Below are positions 18,061 through 29,640 of a stretch of DNA of 64,000 bases, piece by piece. The notes under the pieces were generated by a model that saw only the letters and a program-made list of their open reading frames with translations, searched no databases and was not told where the DNA came from. Source of the DNA: Acidimicrobiia bacterium (lineage in GTDB: Bacteria; Actinomycetota; Acidimicrobiia; Spongiisociales; UBA5794). Numbering within the stretch: the stretch's first letter is position 1; every line of letters begins with the position of its first letter. The stretch spans positions 1 through 64,000 of the forward strand of contig JASJDZ010000002.1 in assembly GCA_030065575.1 (NCBI GenBank), given 5' to 3'. Position numbers and translations under genes: made by a program.

Positions 18061-19659
18061 TTAGCCCCAGCTCAGGCCGAGCCAATTGTCGTTGGACCAT
18101 GAGGTGCCGCTCCATGAGGTACCCGACCAGCTCGTTCCGGACCACGAGGTACCGGACCACGAGGTACCGGACCACGAAGTGCCGGACCAGGCGTAGTCGC
18201 TCCAGGAGGTACCGGACCAGGAAGTGCCGGACCAGCTAGTGCCCGACCAGCTGGTACCCGACCACGACGTACCGGACCAGGAGGTACCGGACCACGATGT
18301 GCCGTTGAAGTTGCCACCATCCCAGGCCATCTGATTGGCGGCGTACTTGGCGATGACCTCGGAGTTCCACTTCACCCCGAAGATATCCTGCTCGTCGATG
18401 AGCACAACACCGTCTACCGAGACATGGTGTGAGCCTCGGGCGAGCTCGAGGCTGCCGGCTCCGTGGGCATAGCCGTAGCTCTGAGCGCCGAAGCTCCCTA
18501 GATCCCCAATCTTCTCGAACTTCTTGAATAGGTACTCGAGATCGACGAGGCCGGCATGCCCGCAGTTGGTGGAACCAGTGGAAACGTCCCTGCTCGTGTA
18601 CATGAGCATGCCCTTGACGTTGTCCGGGGTTGCAGTGGGGAAGGCATCGAGAATCAGGGCTACAGAGCCGGAGACGATTGCTGCGGCCTGGGATGTCCCC
18701 GATCCGAGGAAGAGGTCGTCACCGATGCGTGCTTCAGGATGCTCGACGTCGGCAACGGACCCGGGGTTGCGGAGGCTGATGATGGAGCGTCCCGGAGCCA
18801 TGACATCGATACTCCGGCTTGAGGTTCCGCAGTTGCCGAAGCCTGCGACGAAGTCGTCACTCGCGGATCTCGTGTAGTTGCTATCGGAGGCTCCCACTGC
18901 AATCACGTACGGGTTCATCGCGGGGTTGCGGAGAACGTTTCCGTTGCCGTCGTTGCCGGCAGCGACGACGACAACAATGCCGGCGCGCCAGGCTCGCTCA
19001 ACTGCAGCGGACAGTGGATCTGCCTTCCAGTCCTGGGTGGAGTCGGTGCCGTAGGCCAGGTTGATGACCCGGACATTCATGCCGTTGTCGTTGCGATGCT
19101 GGATGACCCAGTCGATTGCGGCGATCACCTGGGAGACGTCAACGGCGCCGTCGTGACCGGCCACCTTGATGTTCAGGATGTTGGCCCCTGGGGCTACACC
19201 CTTGAACCCGGTGGCGCTGTCGTTGCCGGCGATGATCCCGGCCAGGTGAGTGCCATGTCCGAAGGTGTCCAGGTAGCGCAGATCTGGTGCTTGCGACTCG
19301 AAGGAGATGTCGAGACCGTTGATGACCTTGCCGGGCGCATCCAAGCCATCGACGGGAACGACACCCGAGTCGATGAGCGCAACAGTGATACCGCTGCCGT
19401 CATAGTCCTCGTCGTCGAACTCGTCGGCCTTGATCGTGTCCTTGGTGATCGCTTCGAGCGAACCGGCGTAGTAGTCGACGTATTGCTCAGATATGTAGCT
19501 GGCATCTTCCCAGCCATCCTCGAGCAGATAGCCCGTACCCACAGCTGGCTCTTCGGCCACAGCTGCCACCGGGGCAAGCATCATGACCGTGAGTGAGAGA
19601 ACGCTGAGGGCAATCACGAGCAGACGGATCCGCATCGGGCGGATACGGGGGGATTTCAT
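18061..19659 (-). CDS. secreted S8 (subtilisin-like) peptidase with C-terminal SGTSW repeats, short propeptide region
   Basis: Asp VALIDSGV, His FGHGTHLAGI, Ser GSGTSQAAAIVSGS; signal peptide; (SGTSW)n tail ending NDNWLGLSWG. Confidence 0.92.
   Translation of the reverse strand: MKSPRIRPMRIRLLVIALSVLSLTVMMLAPVAAVAEEPAVGTGYLLEDGWEDASYISEQYVDYYAGSLEAITKDTIKADEFDDEDYDGSGITVALIDSGVVPVDGLDAPGKVINGLDISFESQAPDLRYLDTFGHGTHLAGIIAGNDSATGFKGVAPGANILNIKVAGHDGAVDVSQVIAAIDWVIQHRNDNGMNVRVINLAYGTDSTQDWKADPLSAAVERAWRAGIVVVVAAGNDGNGNVLRNPAMNPYVIAVGASDSNYTRSASDDFVAGFGNCGTSSRSIDVMAPGRSIISLRNPGSVADVEHPEARIGDDLFLGSGTSQAAAIVSGSVALILDAFPTATPDNVKGMLMYTSRDVSTGSTNCGHAGLVDLEYLFKKFEKIGDLGSFGAQSYGYAHGAGSLELARGSHHVSVDGVVLIDEQDIFGVKWNSEVIAKYAANQMAWDGGNFNGTSWSGTSWSGTSWSGTSWSGTSWSGTSWSGTSWSDYAWSGTSWSGTSWSGTSWSGTSWSGTSWSGTSWSNDNWLGLSWG
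18091..18310. repeat. 15-bp period coding repeat (SGTSW pentapeptides)
   Basis: Reiterated accggaccacgaggt / accggaccaggaggt units encoding S-G-T-S-W. Confidence 0.9.
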
Positions 19660-19790
19660 GTGAGCCACTCTTCCATCGCTTCCTTGCGATATCGGGGTCC
19701 AATACCTTTATGCATCGGCAAAATGGCCACCAGAACTTGGGCGCCATATTGCCGAGTGACGAACTGACTAGTGCGATCGACCTATGCGCG
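19660..19790 (-). promoter_or_regulatory. S8 peptidase leader, copy 1
   Basis: 131 nt aligned without gaps to 21608-21738, about 8 mismatches by eye. Confidence 0.6.
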
Positions 19791-19879
19791 AATCGCCGGG
19801 ATGTGAGCGTCCCGGCAAAGAGTCAGGGGCGGGGATTTGGTGATCCCCGCCCCTGTGTAGAACTTGTTGCACGAGTTGG

Positions 19880-21607
19880 CTACAGCATCGCTGGGCTGCC
19901 CCAGCTGAGCCCATGCCAGCTGTCATTCGACCAGGAGGTGCCGGACCAGGAGGTGCCGGACCAAGAGGTCCCTGACCACGAGGTGCCGTTCCAGGTCTGG
20001 TTGCTCCAACTGGTACCGCTCCACGAAGTACCGGACCAGGAGGTACCGGACCACGAGGTGCCGGACCAGGAGGTGCCACTCCACGAGGTGCCGGACCAGG
20101 AGGTACCGCTCCAAGAGGTGCCATTCCATTCGCCCCCACTCCAGCTGGTGCCATTGGCCGATGCCGTCGACCAGCTCGTGCCGGACCAGGAGGTACCGTG
20201 AATGTCCATCTCGCCGACGAGGTCGGCGCCGTCCATCGTCACGTGATGGTTGCCGCGGGCGCCTTCCAGCGTGCCCGTGCCATTGGCGGCAACGTGACTC
20301 TGCATTGCACTTGGCGTAGCCATCCTCCTGGCGACCCCGAGGTCGATCTGCCCGGCGCCCTGGCAATCGGAACTGCCGGCAACCGGTTGCGCCGAGTCGA
20401 TGAGCAGTTGCTTCACCTGGTCGGGCGTGATTCCCGGCCGCTGATCGATGATCAGTGCGGCGGCACCCGACACCACAGCTGCTGCCTGGCTAGAGCCTGA
20501 GCCCTTGAACAGCCAGGATCCGACCCGAGCCTCAGGGTGGTCGAGATCGGACACCGAGTTCGGCACGCGAGCACTCTGGATCGACTTGCCAGGAGCCACC
20601 ACGTCGACTGTGCGGCCAACACCACAAGAGGAGAATCCGGCGACACTGTCATTGGACGGGTTCTCGTCACCGGCCGAGTCGGCTGCGCCGACGGCAATCA
20701 CGTAAGGGTTGGTTGCGGGATTGTTCAGCGGGACGCCGGGGCCGTCGTTGCCGGCGGCGACAACAACAACGATGCCAGCTTTCCAGGCCTGCTCGACTGC
20801 GAACGAAAGCGGATCGACAGACGGGTTCTGAGTGCCGTCGGTGCCGTAGGACAGGTTGAGCACCCGGATGTTCATCCCGTTGTCGTTCTTGTGCTGCACC
20901 ACCCAATCGATGGCGGCGATCACCTGGGACACGTCGACCGAGCCGTCGAAGGCACCTACCTTGACATTGACGATTCGGGAGTAACGGGCGACGCCGCGAT
21001 CATCGTCGTAGTCTCCGGCGATGATGGCCGCCATGTGGGTGCCATGCCCGTTGGAGTCGAGGTAGATGGTGTCCGGGTTCTGGGACTCGAAGGACAGATC
21101 CGGGCCGTTGATGACCTTGTCTTCGGCGTCCTCACCAAAGAGCCGAACGGGAGAGACACCGGTGTCGATGACGGCGATGTCTATGCCTTCGCCCTTGTAG
21201 TCGTCGGCCCAGTATTCATCGGCATTGATGGTCCGGGTGACCTCTTCCAGCGACGTGCCGGGTGCGGTGCCACCCCACCCATCGTCATCATCACGGGGCG
21301 ACAGGGTGCCGTCGACGGTAGCGGAGCGAACCTCGGGGTCCGCAGCCAGTTCTGGCAACGACTCAGCGGGAACCGTCGCGGCAACACCGCCGACAAGGCC
21401 CAGCTCGGAGTCAACTTCACCTCCTACTGCGTCCACGGCCGCAGCTGCCGATGCCGTAGAGCCATCGACCGAAGTGACGATGACCGCTAGATCTGCGTCG
21501 TCGGCTACTGCGGCGACGGGAGCCAGCATCATAACTGTCAGTGAGAGAACACTGAGGGCAATCACAAGCAGACGGATCCGCATGGGGCGGATTCGGGGGG
21601 ATTTCAT
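19880..21607 (-). CDS. secreted S8 peptidase with prodomain-like N-terminus and C-terminal SGTSW repeats
   Basis: IAVIDTGV, NGHGTHMAAI, GSGSSQAAAVVSGA; ~125-aa inhibitor-like region after the signal peptide; tail ending NDSWHGLSWGSPAML. Confidence 0.92.
   Translation of the reverse strand: MKSPRIRPMRIRLLVIALSVLSLTVMMLAPVAAVADDADLAVIVTSVDGSTASAAAAVDAVGGEVDSELGLVGGVAATVPAESLPELAADPEVRSATVDGTLSPRDDDDGWGGTAPGTSLEEVTRTINADEYWADDYKGEGIDIAVIDTGVSPVRLFGEDAEDKVINGPDLSFESQNPDTIYLDSNGHGTHMAAIIAGDYDDDRGVARYSRIVNVKVGAFDGSVDVSQVIAAIDWVVQHKNDNGMNIRVLNLSYGTDGTQNPSVDPLSFAVEQAWKAGIVVVVAAGNDGPGVPLNNPATNPYVIAVGAADSAGDENPSNDSVAGFSSCGVGRTVDVVAPGKSIQSARVPNSVSDLDHPEARVGSWLFKGSGSSQAAAVVSGAAALIIDQRPGITPDQVKQLLIDSAQPVAGSSDCQGAGQIDLGVARRMATPSAMQSHVAANGTGTLEGARGNHHVTMDGADLVGEMDIHGTSWSGTSWSTASANGTSWSGGEWNGTSWSGTSWSGTSWSGTSWSGTSWSGTSWSGTSWSGTSWSNQTWNGTSWSGTSWSGTSWSGTSWSNDSWHGLSWGSPAML
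19930..20200. repeat. 15-bp period coding repeat (SGTSW pentapeptides), copy 2
   Basis: Tandem accggaccaggaggt-type units encoding S-G-T-S-W. Confidence 0.9.
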
Positions 21608-21738
21608 GTGAGCCACTCTTTCATCGCTTCCTTGCGATATAGGGGTCCAATACCTATATGCATCGGCGAAATAGTCACCAGATCTTGGGCGCCATATTGA
21701 CGAGTGACGAACTGACTAGTGCGATCGACCTATGCGCG
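21608..21738 (-). promoter_or_regulatory. S8 peptidase leader, copy 2
   Basis: Near-identical to 19660-19790. Confidence 0.6.
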
Positions 21739-21749
21739 GAAGAGCGGCG

Positions 21750-22217
21750 TCAGCCGGTGGAGACGGGCTGACGAGGCTGTTCGGAGGTAGCTCCATTGGG
21801 CTGCGGAGCAGGGGTGATCCGCCACGGCGAGCGGCGGCGGGGTGGTGCCTGCTGTCCCTGGGCAGGGGTGTACGACTCCTCGAGCACAGTGACTTCCACG
21901 CCGCCAACCAGGTCGGAGATGAGGTTGTAGACAACTGCCGCCAGCGTCATGAACGCCGTCATCCCGATGACGCCGATGATGGCCAGCAGCACCACGATCC
22001 GGAAGTAGAGGGGCCCGTCGATGGTCAACTCGATGGTGACTGCATCGAAGAGGTCGACAATCCGCTCCGGGATTCCCTTCTGCAACACGAGCGACCACAT
22101 CACCCACGTGCCGAGCACAAAGACCAGGCCCATGATGGCGTTGAAGACGAACGATGCCTTCAGCACCGTCCAGGGATCTACTTTGCGGATGATCCGACGT
22201 ACACGTCGAACGGCCAT
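21750..22217 (-). CDS. DUF3566 family membrane protein
   Basis: VRRIIRKVDPWTVLKASFVFNAIMGLVFVLGTWVMW...VYNLISDLVGGVEVTVLEE; adjacent to gyrA. Confidence 0.85.
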   Translation of the reverse strand: MAVRRVRRIIRKVDPWTVLKASFVFNAIMGLVFVLGTWVMWSLVLQKGIPERIVDLFDAVTIELTIDGPLYFRIVVLLAIIGVIGMTAFMTLAAVVYNLISDLVGGVEVTVLEESYTPAQGQQAPPRRRSPWRITPAPQPNGATSEQPRQPVSTG

Positions 22218-22452
22218 ATGGAAGCTCCTCGGGAACGAGACGAGTGTACATCCGGTTGGGGGATATGGGAGGTCACCCCCCTCGTCCGGGGACTAGGAGC
22301 CACCCCCATCGACCTCGCTACGCTCGCCCACTTCCCCCCTCAAGGGGGAAGCGACGTGCTTGCCTTCCCCTGGGGGATCGGTATGTCGGCCCTCCCCTGG
22401 GGGGAGGGCAGGGCTGGACCCGACCAGAGGGAGGGGCCAGACCGGGAGGGGG

Positions 22453-22568
22453 GCTGATGCAATCAGCTCGAAGTCCGAATGCCATTCGGACTTCAGACCG
22501 AGTGCCACACCTGCCCTGCCGTCACCTGCAGTTTGATCGCATCAAACTGCAAAGCTCATTTCATGAGC
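22453..22568. repeat. inverted pair of composite REP-like palindromes
   Basis: GCTGATgcaATCAGC-TC-GAAGTCCGAATgccATTCGGACTTC ... TGCAGTTTGATcgcATCAAACTGCA-AA-GCTCATttcATGAGC. Confidence 0.85.
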
Positions 22569-22595
22569 CCCCCTCAAGGGGGAAGCGAAGAACCG

Positions 22596-25034
22596 CTACG
22601 CTTCCTCGTCCTCATCCCGAGGCACCAGCGCCGCCGCAGCCAGCGTCGTCTCGGCGGCCAGGTTCATCACCTTGACCCCGGTGGAGGCACGCTTCTGCCT
22701 GCTGATCTCCCCGACCCCTTGCCGGATGACGATGCCGTCGCTGGAAGTGACAAAGATCTGATCGTCCCGATTCACCGCCAATGCGGCAACGAGAAGACCC
22801 CGCACCCGGGTGAGCTTGATGGCCTTGACCCCGATGCCGCCGCGCTTCTGACGCGGGAACTCGGTCATCGCAGTGCGCTTGCCATAGCCACCGCTGGTGA
22901 GGAGCAAGATCTCATCGCCCTCAGTGACCGTGGTGGCCGACACCACCTCGTCGCCTTCCCTGAGCTTGATACCCCGGACGCCTCGCGTGTCCCGGCCCAT
23001 CGGGCGAGCGTCGCTCTCCGCGAACCGGATTGCCTGCGCCTCCCGGGTCACCATCACGAGATCAGAATCACCCGAGGTAATCCGCACGGCGACCACCTCA
23101 TCACCCTCGGCGAGGTTGATGGCCACCAGCACCTGGTTGCGGGAGTCGTAATCGGCAAACTTGGTCTTCTTCACCTGGCCTTGCTTGGTGAAGGCAACCA
23201 GGAACTTCTGCGACTCGTAGTCCCGGGTGTCGATGACGGCCTCGACCTTCTCGTCCGGATCCATCGGCAGCACCGACTGGATGAGCTGACCCTTGGCGGT
23301 CCGCTCCTTGCGGGGCAGCTGATGCGCCCGCACCCGGTACACCTTGCCCCGGTTCGTGAAGACCAGCAGATAGGCGTGAGCCGACGTATGGAGCACGTGT
23401 GTGATGACGTCCTCCTCCCGCAGGTCGGCGCCCTTGACGCCGCGGCCACCCCTCCCCTGGCGACGGTACGTCTGCGCCAGCACCGACTTGACGTAGCCGG
23501 CCTCGGAGATGGTCACCACGATCTCCTCATCGGCAATTAGATCCTCGAGCGATAGGTCGCCCTCGTCGGCGATGATCTCGCTGCGACGATCGTCACCGTA
23601 CTTGTCCTGGATCGCCACCAGCTCCTCGCTGAGGATGGCCCGGCGTCGCTCCTCGCTGTCGAGAATCGACTTGAGATCGGCGATGGTGGCCTGCAGATCC
23701 TCGTACTCCTGGCGAAGCTTGTCGGTCTCCAGAGCGGTGAGGCGGCGCAGCGGCATGTCGAGAATGTGGTTGGCCTGGATCTCGCTGAGATCGAACCTCT
23801 CCATCAAGGTGCGACGGGCGACTTCAACGTCCTCGGAGCCGCGAATGATCTTGACGACCTCGTCGATGTTGTCGAGCGCGACGAGAAGTCCTTCGACAAT
23901 GTGCGCCCGAGCCTCGGCCCGCTTGAGCCGGTAGACGCTGCGCCGCTCAATGACCTCGAGCTGATGGTCGATGTAGTAGCCGACCATCTCGGCAATGTTG
24001 AGCGTGCGGGGAACGCCGTCAACGAGGGCCACGGAGTTGACGCCGAATGAGTCCTCCAACTGGGTGTGCTTGAACAGCAGGTTGAGCACAACCTGCGGGT
24101 TGGCATCACGCTTCAGCTCGATGACCATCCGGATGCCGTCCTTGTTGGTCTCGTTGCGCAGATCGGCAATGCCCTGGATGGTCTTGTCCTTGACCAGGTC
24201 GGCAATCTTGGTCATGACGCGGTCGATGGACACCTGATACGGAATCTCGGTGACGATGATCGCCATCCGCTTGCGCTTGGTCTCGACGATGTCGGTAACC
24301 GCACGCATCTTCACCGAGCCGCGGCCGGTGAGCAGCGCCTCTCGAATGCCCGGCGTGCGCACGATGTAAGCCCCGGTCGGGAAGTCCGGGCCCTTCACAT
24401 ACTGGAGAAGGTCGGCGGCGTTGGCCTCGGGAGCATCGATCTTGTGCAGCGTCGCATCGATGATCTCGGTGAGATTGTGCGGCGGGATATTCGTTGCCAT
24501 CCCCACCGCGATGCCCGTCGAGCCATTGACCAGCAGGTTGGGGAACCGCGAGGGAAGGACCGTCGGCTCTTGCCGCTCGCCCGAGTAGTTGTCTGCGAAG
24601 TCGACCGTCTCCTCATCGATGCTCTCCAGCAGATGCATCGCAATGGGCGCCATCCGCGTTTCTGTGTACCGCATCTGCGCGGGCGGATCGTCGACCGACC
24701 CGAAGTTCCCCTGCGGCTGAACGAGCGGGTAGCGCTGGGAGAAGTCCTGGCCGAGGCGAACCAGCGCGTCATAGATGGCATCGTTGGAGTGGGGATGGAA
24801 CCAACCCATGACGTCGCCGACCACACGGGCGCACTTCCGGAATGGGGTGCCCGGGCGGATGCCTGCGTCGTACATCGAGTAGAGAATCCTGCGATGGACC
24901 GGCTTGAGACCATCACGCACGTCCGGTAGCGCCCGGGCGACGATGACGGACATGGCGTACTCGAGGAACGAGTCCTCCATCTCCCGTTCGATCTCGATGG
25001 GTCTGATTCGCGTTGCTTCGGCTTCGTTCGGCAT
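22596..25034 (-). CDS. gyrA: DNA gyrase subunit A
   Basis: [38 protein letters not shown]-terminal GyrA beta-pinwheel blades. Confidence 0.98.
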   Translation of the reverse strand: MPNEAEATRIRPIEIEREMEDSFLEYAMSVIVARALPDVRDGLKPVHRRILYSMYDAGIRPGTPFRKCARVVGDVMGWFHPHSNDAIYDALVRLGQDFSQRYPLVQPQGNFGSVDDPPAQMRYTETRMAPIAMHLLESIDEETVDFADNYSGERQEPTVLPSRFPNLLVNGSTGIAVGMATNIPPHNLTEIIDATLHKIDAPEANAADLLQYVKGPDFPTGAYIVRTPGIREALLTGRGSVKMRAVTDIVETKRKRMAIIVTEIPYQVSIDRVMTKIADLVKDKTIQGIADLRNETNKDGIRMVIELKRDANPQVVLNLLFKHTQLEDSFGVNSVALVDGVPRTLNIAEMVGYYIDHQLEVIERRSVYRLKRAEARAHIVEGLLVALDNIDEVVKIIRGSEDVEVARRTLMERFDLSEIQANHILDMPLRRLTALETDKLRQEYEDLQATIADLKSILDSEERRRAILSEELVAIQDKYGDDRRSEIIADEGDLSLEDLIADEEIVVTISEAGYVKSVLAQTYRRQGRGGRGVKGADLREEDVITHVLHTSAHAYLLVFTNRGKVYRVRAHQLPRKERTAKGQLIQSVLPMDPDEKVEAVIDTRDYESQKFLVAFTKQGQVKKTKFADYDSRNQVLVAINLAEGDEVVAVRITSGDSDLVMVTREAQAIRFAESDARPMGRDTRGVRGIKLREGDEVVSATTVTEGDEILLLTSGGYGKRTAMTEFPRQKRGGIGVKAIKLTRVRGLLVAALAVNRDDQIFVTSSDGIVIRQGVGEISRQKRASTGVKVMNLAAETTLAAAALVPRDEDEEA

Positions 25035-25066
25035 GTCGTGGTCCCTATGTCTTCAAATGTCGCGGT

Positions 25067-27025
<1,959 letters not shown>

Positions 27026-27092
27026 TCAGTCTCAACTAACAACTATGTCATTATAGCCGAAAACCCAACGTACTCAGGCATTTTCGGGGTAT

Positions 27093-27467
27093 TCAAGGGC
27101 GGTTCGGCCAGTCCCGTGCCCGGCCAACTCTCAGCTTGATTTGGGCGACTTCGCCACGACCGAGCCGCTCGTCGAGTGCCGCCTTGATTTGGGCCTGCTC
27201 GAGACGCAATCGTGAGGCCGCAGCCCCGTCTGCAACCTCGATCGTCAAGACCCCTTTTTCCAGTTGGGTCGGGCGGGATCGCTCCCTCCAGACGTCGGTC
27301 ACTATCTCTCCCCAGGCGGCCTTGATCATCTCGAAAGCCGCCAGCTTCCCTTCAGTAACGCGCTCGAGCACGTCCTCCAGCGTGCTGTCCAGCGGGTTGA
27401 GCCCACGATCTGGGTTCTTGCCGGTCCATGGGTCGATCATTCGATCACACCTTCCGCGACTCGCCAC
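27093..27467 (-). CDS. dciA: DUF721/DciA family protein
   Basis: LEDVLERVTEGKLAAFEMIKAAWGEIVTDVWRERSRPTQLEKGVLTIEVADGAAASRLRL, between recF and gyrB. Confidence 0.85.
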   Translation of the reverse strand: MASRGRCDRMIDPWTGKNPDRGLNPLDSTLEDVLERVTEGKLAAFEMIKAAWGEIVTDVWRERSRPTQLEKGVLTIEVADGAAASRLRLEQAQIKAALDERLGRGEVAQIKLRVGRARDWPNRP

Positions 27468-28549
27468 CGCTTCCCCATTTGGGGAACCTCATCATCGCGG
27501 GCGCTTGTGACAAAAACCTGGCCGTGGGGAAGCAGCTCCGTGACACCATCCGCTCGCCCCTCATCAAGTTCGGAGAACACATCGTCGAGCAGCAGAATCG
27601 GTGGCCGCCCGTGGCGTTCATCAAGCAACTGGTAGGCCGCAATACGGAGGCTCAGCGCAACCGACCGCTGCTCCCCCTGGCTGGCTTGCACTCTCACGTC
27701 GCGACCGTCCAACCGGAAGCCGGGATCGTCGCGATGCGGCCCGGCACTGGTGCCGCGCATCTCCAGATCGCGCCCCCGGCGGTCCTCCAGAGCCCCCAGC
27801 AGCGCCGAGGCGAGGGCTTCGTAGTCGGGGTCCATGCCGGCAACAATCTCCGGAACGTCGGCCCATGAAGAACCGTACGTGGGAAGCAGCATCTCGGTGG
27901 GTGTTCCGCCGACCGTCCGGTACGCGGCGGTAAGCCGGTCGCATAGCCTACCGAGCAGTCGCAGACGATTAGCGAGGACACGGCCCCCCGCTTCCGCCAC
28001 CCGAACGTCCCAGACGTCGAGCGTCAGGGGATCTGCGTTTCGACCCTCCTGGCGCAACAGTGTGTTCCGTTGCCGCAGCGACTTCTCGTACTCACGTTGA
28101 TCCGCACCGACGGTTGGAACGAGTTGGGCACCCAGGTCGTCGAGATACTCCCGCCGCAGGGAGGGACCGCGCTTGACGACATCGAGGTCATCGGGCAGAA
28201 ACGCAACCACCGGTGCGGTGAGAGCTACGTCACTGAGGCGCGCCGGGCGCTTCCCGTTGACCAGCACCTGTCTGCGTCCGGCCAGAGGTATCTCCACCGC
28301 AATGTCGAATGCGCCTGCCACATCATCGAACCCGCCCCGAACCACGGTGCTCTCCTCCCCCGCCCGCACCAATGCGGCATCGGGCGTCCGACGAAAGGAC
28401 TTCTGCATCGACAGGTAGCCGATCGCCTCCAGCACATTGGTCTTCCCGGCTCCATTACTGCCGATGAGGACGTTGATGCCAGGATCGGGCTCGAAGCGCA
28501 ATCGCTCGTAGCTACGAAAACGATCGAGCTCCAACCAGGCGAGATGCAT
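27437..28549 (-). CDS. recF: DNA replication/repair protein RecF
   Basis: LELDRFRSYERLRFEPDPGINVLIGSNGAGKTNVLEAIGYLS; LLLDDVFSELDEGR. Confidence 0.97.
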   Translation of the reverse strand: MHLAWLELDRFRSYERLRFEPDPGINVLIGSNGAGKTNVLEAIGYLSMQKSFRRTPDAALVRAGEESTVVRGGFDDVAGAFDIAVEIPLAGRRQVLVNGKRPARLSDVALTAPVVAFLPDDLDVVKRGPSLRREYLDDLGAQLVPTVGADQREYEKSLRQRNTLLRQEGRNADPLTLDVWDVRVAEAGGRVLANRLRLLGRLCDRLTAAYRTVGGTPTEMLLPTYGSSWADVPEIVAGMDPDYEALASALLGALEDRRGRDLEMRGTSAGPHRDDPGFRLDGRDVRVQASQGEQRSVALSLRIAAYQLLDERHGRPPILLLDDVFSELDEGRADGVTELLPHGQVFVTSARDDEVPQMGKRWRVAEGVIE

Positions 28550-28557
28550 GGGGCGCC

Positions 28558-29640
28558 CTAGAGGCGAACAGGCATCAACAGGTAGCGGAACGCGGCATCA
28601 TCGTCCGCAGTCAACAGTCCTGGCTTCAGCGGATTGATGGTCTCGAGAACCAGGTTCTCCGACTTCATCGCCGCCACCCCATCGGTGAGATAGCGGGTGT
28701 TGAAAGCGATGATCATGTCCTCGCCGTCGTAGTGAGCCTCGATGTACTCGGTCTCCCCGCCGACATCCTGACGGCTGACAGACAGTTCGACCCCACCGGA
28801 GCCGAGGCTGAGCCGGACCGGAATATGGTCCTCGGCTACGAGGGAAGCCCGTCCTACGGCCTCGAGCAACGCTTCACGATTGATGGTGAGCCGGTTCGGA
28901 TATTCGCTCGGCAGCAGCTGGCGGTAGTTGGGGAACGAGCTTTCGATGACCCGGGCAGTCAGCCGGCCTCGCTCAGAGGAGAAGGTGCCCTCACGCTCGC
29001 CGATACTGAGTGACACCGCGTCCGCCGCAATGGTTCTCCCGATTTCCCTCAATGCTCGATACGGGATGAGGGTGGTATCCACCCCTGAGACCGCAGGGAC
29101 GTCCCGCACTGCCAACCGGTACGAGTCCGTTGCCACCAGCCGCAGATGGTCGCTCTCCGTCTCAAACAGTACGCCGGTGAGCGTTGGTCGTCCGTCGTCC
29201 GAGCTCGCGGCAACCCCGACCTGGTTCAGGGCCGCCACCAGAGCCTCGCCGTCCATCTCGACAGCGTTGCCGTCGGATCCCTTGCCAGTGACATCGGGAT
29301 AGTCATCCGCATCGAACTCGCGCAGGTTGAACCGGGGGCCATTGCCGGTGATCTCAACCTCGCCCTCGCTCACGGCAAACGACACTGCACCAGGGGGCAG
29401 CTTGCGCACGGCCTCAGAGACGAGCTTTGCCGGCACAACCGTGCGTCCCTCTTCCAGCACCTCTACATCGAGCGCAGTCTCAATTGTGATCTCCGTGTCG
29501 GTGCCGGTGACCCGCAAGGTTCCTCCGGACACCTCGCACAGCAGGCCCTGAAGAATCGGAAGCGCAGACCTCGTACCGACGGCTCTTCCGGCTCGCGCCA
29601 ATACGTCGGCGAGGTCATCTCTCTCAGCTCGGATACGCAC
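28558..29640 (-). CDS. dnaN: DNA polymerase III beta clamp
   Basis: Beta-clamp sequence MRIRAERDDLADVLARAGRAVGTRSALPILQGLL...DAAFRYLLMPVRL. Confidence 0.97.
   Translation of the reverse strand: MRIRAERDDLADVLARAGRAVGTRSALPILQGLLCEVSGGTLRVTGTDTEITIETALDVEVLEEGRTVVPAKLVSEAVRKLPPGAVSFAVSEGEVEITGNGPRFNLREFDADDYPDVTGKGSDGNAVEMDGEALVAALNQVGVAASSDDGRPTLTGVLFETESDHLRLVATDSYRLAVRDVPAVSGVDTTLIPYRALREIGRTIAADAVSLSIGEREGTFSSERGRLTARVIESSFPNYRQLLPSEYPNRLTINREALLEAVGRASLVAEDHIPVRLSLGSGGVELSVSRQDVGGETEYIEAHYDGEDMIIAFNTRYLTDGVAAMKSENLVLETINPLKPGLLTADDDAAFRYLLMPVRL

Noticed and set aside
18091-18310. Possible CRISPR or minisatellite array
   Set aside because: The 15-bp period keeps reading frame and encodes pentapeptides inside an S8 peptidase; no spacer-like unique sequences.
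19710-20201. (DQEVP)n plus-strand ORF
   Set aside because: Antisense reading of the (SGTSW)n coding repeat; its N-terminal part crosses the leader and it has no independent support.
27050-27078. gyrB promoter with TATAAT on the minus strand
   Set aside because: The -10 is perfect but no acceptable -35 lies at normal spacing, so not listed as a feature.
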